From the NCBI RefSeq assembly GCF_000966975.1, contig NZ_JZWV01000413.1, positions 1 to 9,147 of the forward strand: DNA of 9,147 bases, read 5' to 3'. Source of the DNA: Streptomyces katrae. GTDB lineage: Bacteria > Actinomycetota > Actinomycetes > Streptomycetales > Streptomycetaceae. Positions 6,347 to 9,147 of this stretch are shown one piece after another. A program made the position numbers and the translations under genes. The notes under the pieces are model-generated. The model was not told where the DNA came from. It did no database searches and was given only the letters and a program-made list of their open reading frames with translations. Within the stretch, counting starts at the first letter, position 1. Each line of letters opens with the position of its first letter.

Positions 6347-7567
6347 GTGCCGCCCGGCCGGATCACGGTGGCGGTCGCGGTCGGCAACGCGGGCTCGGTG
6401 GCCACCGACGTACTCGCGCCCTACCAGGTGTTCGCCGAGTCCCGGGAGATGTTCGTCTACACGGTGGCCGCCGAACGCCGTGTCAGCCCGCTGTCCGGCG
6501 GCGCCCATCTGCTGCCCGACCACACGCTGGCCGAGGTGGCGGACGGCACCCTGCCGGAACCCGACGTCGTGGTCGTGCCCGCGGTGACCGACCCCACCGG
6601 CGCGGGGGAGGAGGGCCTGCGCCGGTGGATCGTCGAACGCCACCGCAGGGGTGCCCGGATCCTCGGGGTGTGCGCGGGCTCCGAACTGCTGGCCGCCTCC
6701 GGTCTCCTCGACGGCCGCGACGCCACGTCGTTCTGGTCCAACATCGGCTCCCTGGAACGCAGTTATCCGAAGGTCGACTGGAAGCGCGGGCAGCGCTACG
6801 TCGAGGACGGGCGGGTGACCACCACCGCGGGCGTCACCTCCGGCACCGTGGGCGCCCTGCGGGTGGTCGAGGAACTGGCCGGCGAGACGGAAGCGGCCCG
6901 TATCGGCACCGGGCTGTCCTACCCCGGCTGGACTCCGGACGGACCGACCGCGATACCGGCCAACCACCTCGCCCTCGGCGACCTGCCCTACGCCCTCAAT
7001 GCCGCGTTCCCGTGGCGGCGACCTACCACGGCCATTGGCCTGGTCGACGGGGTCGAGGAGATCGACGCGGCCGCGGCCCTCGAAGGGTACGGCGGAGTGT
7101 CCTTCGCCGCCCGGACGGTGGTGATCGGCGCCGGCGACACCGTCACCACCCGCCACGGCCTGGTCCTCGTCACCCGGCCGGCGACGGGGGACGCCGACGG
7201 CGCGGACCGCTTCGTGGTGCCCGGCGTCAAGGATGCCTCCGCCCTCGGCACCGCACTGAGCGGCTGGGCCCGCCGCAACGGGCTCACCGCCGAACTGCCC
7301 GGCGGGGGACGGCGGTCCGGGGAGTTCGGCTTCGATCCCGTCTTGCGGGACCTCGCCGAGCACAGCGACCGCCGTACGGCGCTGGCCACCGCGAAGTTCT
7401 CCGAGTACCCCTCGGCCCACCTGGAACTGACGGGCGCGCCCTGGCCCTGGCGGCCCACCCTGCTGGCCGCGGCGACGGCCGCCCTGAGCGTGGGAGTGGG
7501 GCTGGCACCGGCGGCGGCACGCCGGGCGATGCGACGGCGGCGCCTCCCACGGCGTCCGGTGGCGTAG
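6347..7567 (+). CDS. Membrane-anchored DJ-1/PfpI family protein (body)
   Basis: Reading from the first usable in-frame start (GTG 6347) gives 406 residues. Residues about 5-185 form a DJ-1/PfpI domain: ITVAVAVGNAGSVATDVLAP at the start, then a nucleophile elbow GVCAGSELLAASGLLDG with Cys109, the only cysteine. Residues about 227-315 look like the first half of a second, degenerate DJ-1 domain (AIGLVDGVEEIDAAAALEGYGG, then VTTRHGLVL) with no cysteine elbow. A C-terminal membrane helix (about 369-390) is followed by an Arg-rich tail (RRAMRRRRLPRR), placing the domains outside the cytoplasm. GTG 6347 lacks a good ribosome binding site. The natural N-terminus is probably the signal anchor encoded from about 6168 in another frame. 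The gene follows the GlxA-like regulator in the same direction after a 170-bp gap. Enzymatic role unknown; relatives include isonitrile hydratase-like and chaperone-like proteins. Confidence 0.8.
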   Translation: MPPGRITVAVAVGNAGSVATDVLAPYQVFAESREMFVYTVAAERRVSPLSGGAHLLPDHTLAEVADGTLPEPDVVVVPAVTDPTGAGEEGLRRWIVERHRRGARILGVCAGSELLAASGLLDGRDATSFWSNIGSLERSYPKVDWKRGQRYVEDGRVTTTAGVTSGTVGALRVVEELAGETEAARIGTGLSYPGWTPDGPTAIPANHLALGDLPYALNAAFPWRRPTTAIGLVDGVEEIDAAAALEGYGGVSFAARTVVIGAGDTVTTRHGLVLVTRPATGDADGADRFVVPGVKDASALGTALSGWARRNGLTAELPGGGRRSGEFGFDPVLRDLAEHSDRRTALATAKFSEYPSAHLELTGAPWPWRPTLLAAATAALSVGVGLAPAAARRAMRRRRLPRRPVA

Positions 7568-7581
7568 CCCCGGACGCCGTG
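7548..7581 (+). terminator. Hairpin terminator across the stop of the DJ-1/PfpI membrane gene
   Basis: A perfect 12-bp inverted repeat (CACGGCGTCCGG at 7548-7559 with CCGGACGCCGTG at 7570-7581) has a 10-base loop holding the TAG stop codon. Its position at the very end of the gene suggests a T-less terminator or an mRNA 3'-end-stabilising structure. Confidence 0.6.
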
Positions 7582-7617
7582 AGCCGGTTGATGCACAGCG
7601 CCGCTGCGGGAAAGGGA

Positions 7618-7654
7618 CACCAGTGGGGTGTACTACCAGTACACCCCACTGGTG
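7618..7654 (+). promoter_or_regulatory. Long perfect palindrome, probable TetR operator
   Basis: CACCAGTGGGGTGTACT (7618-7634) is repeated inverted and without mismatch at 7638-7654, separated by ACC. A 17-bp perfect arm is far beyond chance here. It ends 14 bases before the tetR start codon and covers the -35 region upstream of the TATCAT -10, so a bound protein would block transcription. This is the standard arrangement for TetR autorepression. At 37 bp it is longer than many single-dimer TetR sites, so two dimers may bind. The transcript hairpin reading is less likely because the site lies upstream of the proposed start point. Confidence 0.75.
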
Positions 7655-7656
7655 CG

Positions 7657-7662
7657 TATCAT
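7657..7662 (+). promoter_or_regulatory. Putative -10 element of a leaderless tetR promoter
   Basis: TATCAT matches TANNNT well and ends 6 bases before the ATG at 7669, the spacing typical of leaderless actinomycete transcripts. No Shine-Dalgarno sequence precedes the ATG, which agrees with leaderless translation. The -35 region falls inside the palindrome and has no consensus match. Confidence 0.55.
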
Positions 7663-7668
7663 GTGTTC

Positions 7669-8298
7669 ATGCCTCTTCCTCGTTTCGACCGCCTGCCCGC
7701 CGAACGCCGCGAGCACATCCTGGGAGTCGCGCGTCGGCACTTCGCCGAGCACGGCGCCGAAGGCGCCTCCTACAACAAGATCATCGAGGCGGCGGGAGTC
7801 TCCAAGACCGCCGCCTACCACTACTTCGACGGCCGGGAGGACCTGCTCACCGCGGTCCTCGACGGAGTCCTCGACCGACTGCTGCACGCCCTCGGCCCCT
7901 GGGGCCCGGCCCGGGACGAGGAGGACTTCGGCGCCCGGTTCGCCGCTGGATCCGCCGGCCTCGCCGCCCACCTGAGGGACCACCCCGAGGACCTGGCCCT
8001 CGCCGACGCCGCCATTGGGCGCAGCGACGGAACCCCGTGGCTCGACTGGTTCGATGCCCTGGTCACGGACGGCCGTCGGCTCGGGATGATCCGTACCGAT
8101 GTGGACCACGCACTGATGGTGTCGGCGACCGCCGCCGTCATCCGGGCCGCGGACGCCTGGGCCGTGGCCCTGATGACGAGCGGATCCCTCGAAGGCCTCC
8201 CACAGGGGGACCCCCCGCACCAGCTGTGGACCCTCCTGCGCGGCCTGTGGGGTGCGGCGGCCGCGGCTCCCGGACAGGAGCCGAACGGTGCGCACTGA
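7669..8298 (+). CDS. TetR family transcriptional regulator
   Basis: A 209-residue protein with a typical TetR N-terminal DNA-binding domain: RREHILGVARRHFAEHGAEG (13-32), then the helix-turn-helix SYNKIIEAAGVSKTAAYHYF (34-53), then DGREDLLTAVL. The remaining residues (about 60-195) are helical and form the ligand-binding and dimerisation domain, which is variable and gives no clue to the ligand. The ATG at 7669 is chosen because the family's N-terminus follows directly and a -10 box lies just upstream. Longer in-frame reading through the palindrome is artefactual. The stop overlaps the next gene by 11 bases, so the regulator and membrane protein are probably co-transcribed and repressed through the 7618-7654 palindrome. 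Confidence 0.93.
   Translation: MPLPRFDRLPAERREHILGVARRHFAEHGAEGASYNKIIEAAGVSKTAAYHYFDGREDLLTAVLDGVLDRLLHALGPWGPARDEEDFGARFAAGSAGLAAHLRDHPEDLALADAAIGRSDGTPWLDWFDALVTDGRRLGMIRTDVDHALMVSATAAVIRAADAWAVALMTSGSLEGLPQGDPPHQLWTLLRGLWGAAAAAPGQEPNGAH
8276..8280 (+). promoter_or_regulatory. Ribosome binding site deciding the start of the membrane protein
   Basis: AGGAG, inside the end of tetR, lies 7 bases before GTG 8288. It favours that GTG over the in-frame ATG at 8252, which would overlap tetR by a further 36 bases. Confidence 0.65.
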
Positions 8299-8905
8299 CC
8301 TGAGGATCTCCTGGGAGATACCGGCCACCCCGTCCGGTCTCGCCGGCCGCCTCGAACGGTTCATGGGGCCGGGCAAGTCCCGCTCCGAATCCGTGGTGGA
8401 GACCATCGGTCTCCTCGGCTGTGCCCTGCTGCTGGCCGCCGGACTGTGGAGCTCGGGAGCCGCGCGCGACTGGTCGACCGGGCAACTCGCCGTGGTCGCC
8501 CTGGCTGGGCTCGACCTGATCGGCGGGGTGCTGACCAACGCCACCAACGCCGCGAAGCGTTGGTACCACCGGGCCGACCCGGCGGCGCGGCGCGCCCGGC
8601 TGCTGTTCGTCTCGGCGCACCTGATCCACCTCGCCGCGATGGGCCTGTACGTCCTCTCCGGCGACCTCGCCTGGACCTCGGCGAACGCCGGGCTGCTCCT
8701 CGGCGGGTCGGTGGCGGTGGAGTTCGCGCCCGTCCACCTCAGACGGCCCGTGGCGATGGCGGTGTTGATGGCAGCCGTCCTGGTCAACCTGTTCTGGCTG
8801 CCGGTGCCGGCCGCACTTGCCTGGTTCGTACCACTGTTCTTCCTCAAACTGCTCGTCTGCCACCTCGTGCCCGAGGCGCCCCTCGAACGGGGTCGGGATG
8901 CCTGA
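8288..8905 (+). CDS. Polytopic integral membrane protein of unknown function
   Basis: A 205-residue protein with about six predicted membrane segments (roughly 37-54, 66-84, 104-124, 127-146, 154-171, 173-193) after a polar N-terminal tail of about 35 residues. I do not recognise the family. Notable polar features in or near the membrane are GLDLIGGVLTNATNAAKRWYHR (74-95), histidines 111 and 114 in AHLIHLA, and CHLVPE (191-196) after the last helix; such residues could form an active or metal-binding site, but this is speculation. The gene overlaps tetR by 11 bases and the following acetyltransferase by 8, so the three are probably one transcript and the protein is a likely target of the TetR regulator. 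Codon usage matches its neighbours. Confidence 0.8.
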   Translation: MRTDLRISWEIPATPSGLAGRLERFMGPGKSRSESVVETIGLLGCALLLAAGLWSSGAARDWSTGQLAVVALAGLDLIGGVLTNATNAAKRWYHRADPAARRARLLFVSAHLIHLAAMGLYVLSGDLAWTSANAGLLLGGSVAVEFAPVHLRRPVAMAVLMAAVLVNLFWLPVPAALAWFVPLFFLKLLVCHLVPEAPLERGRDA

Positions 8906-9147
8906 GGACCTGGATGCCGCGGCCTCCCGCCGGATCGACACCGACCCCGACCCGGCCGCCTGCGCCGAGCTGCTGGCCGCCGCGTTCGTCCGGGAGCCGG
9001 CCGTCTCCTGGATCTGCGGCGGCGCACACTCCGCCCGTGCTCGCTGGTTCCGCGCCACCCTGCGCACCCACGCCGGCCTCGCCGGGGCCCGCCGTACGGC
9101 TCTGGTGGACCCCGACGGACGGCTCCTGGCGGCAGCCGTCCTGACCC
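8898..9147 (+). CDS. GNAT family N-acetyltransferase, N-terminal part (truncated by window end)
   Basis: The first 83 residues are visible. ACAELLAAAFVREPAVSWIC (21-40), then ARWFRATLRTHAG (48-60) and TALVDPDGRLLAAAVLT (67-83), follow the start of GNAT acetyltransferases: an N-terminal helix with an F-x-x-E/D-P pattern, a second helix, and a beta-hairpin. The acetyl-CoA-binding motif (Q/RxxGxG/A) would lie beyond the window end. The ATG at 8898 overlaps the stop of the membrane protein gene by 8 bases, suggesting coupled translation. Third codon positions are almost all G or C, supporting this frame over the alternative open frame on the same strand. The acetyl acceptor is unknown. Confidence 0.75.
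   Translation, partial: MPEDLDAAASRRIDTDPDPAACAELLAAAFVREPAVSWICGGAHSARARWFRATLRTHAGLAGARRTALVDPDGRLLAAAVLT

Noticed and set aside
5033..7567. A continuous 844-codon open frame on the plus strand covering both DJ-1 genes
   Set aside because: Only the part from about 6347 reads as protein; before that it overlaps the GlxA-like gene in the wrong frame and is Arg/Gly/Pro-rich, an effect of high GC removing stops.
8446..9144. A 232-codon plus-strand frame at the window end
   Set aside because: It overlaps the membrane protein and GNAT genes out of frame; those two have coherent hydrophobic and GNAT-like sequences with G/C-rich third positions.
1..9147. Mobile element, CRISPR array, tRNA or in-frame TTA (bldA-type) codons
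   Set aside because: By eye I found no transposase, evenly spaced repeats or tRNA-like fold, and the one TTA string noticed (near 6763) is out of frame with its gene.

Overview
The window is very GC-rich with strongly G/C-biased third codon positions, GTG starts, ATGA-type overlaps and at least one probable leaderless gene. Together these point to an actinomycete chromosome, most likely Streptomyces or a close relative. No rRNA, tRNA, transposase, phage gene or CRISPR array is visible. Assignments rest on motif reading only; no database search was possible.

Layout: (1) Positions 2-2187 (+) hold the 3' part of an ABC ATPase gene overlapping a gene for a large ABC-2-type exporter permease of the 'polyketide antibiotic exporter' type. 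(2) A hairpin-rich gap of about 330 bp leads to a small carboxymuconolactone-decarboxylase-like gene (2520-2879, +). (3) Two strong hairpins (2972-3050) separate it from a convergent lipase/esterase-like alpha/beta-hydrolase gene (3110-4480, -). (4) A non-coding divergent spacer (4481-5012) leads into a GlxA-type regulator (5013-5993, +; DJ-1/PfpI domain plus AraC helix-turn-helix). (5) Next is a membrane-anchored DJ-1/PfpI protein (body 6347-7567, +). Its hydrophobic N-terminus is encoded just upstream in a different frame (from about 6168), so the gene looks frameshifted at a C6 run. (6) A 17-bp-arm perfect palindrome (7618-7654) precedes a tightly overlapping set: tetR (7669-8298), a polytopic membrane protein (8288-8905) and a truncated GNAT acetyltransferase (8898-end).

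How the genes may work together: the ABC pair forms one exporter. The GlxA-like regulator and the membrane DJ-1 protein share a domain family and orientation and may form a functional pair (inference). The TetR protein probably represses its own overlapping operon through the palindrome. The most unusual items are the predicted extracytoplasmic double DJ-1/PfpI architecture with its apparent frameshift, and the long palindrome placed over a leaderless tetR promoter.
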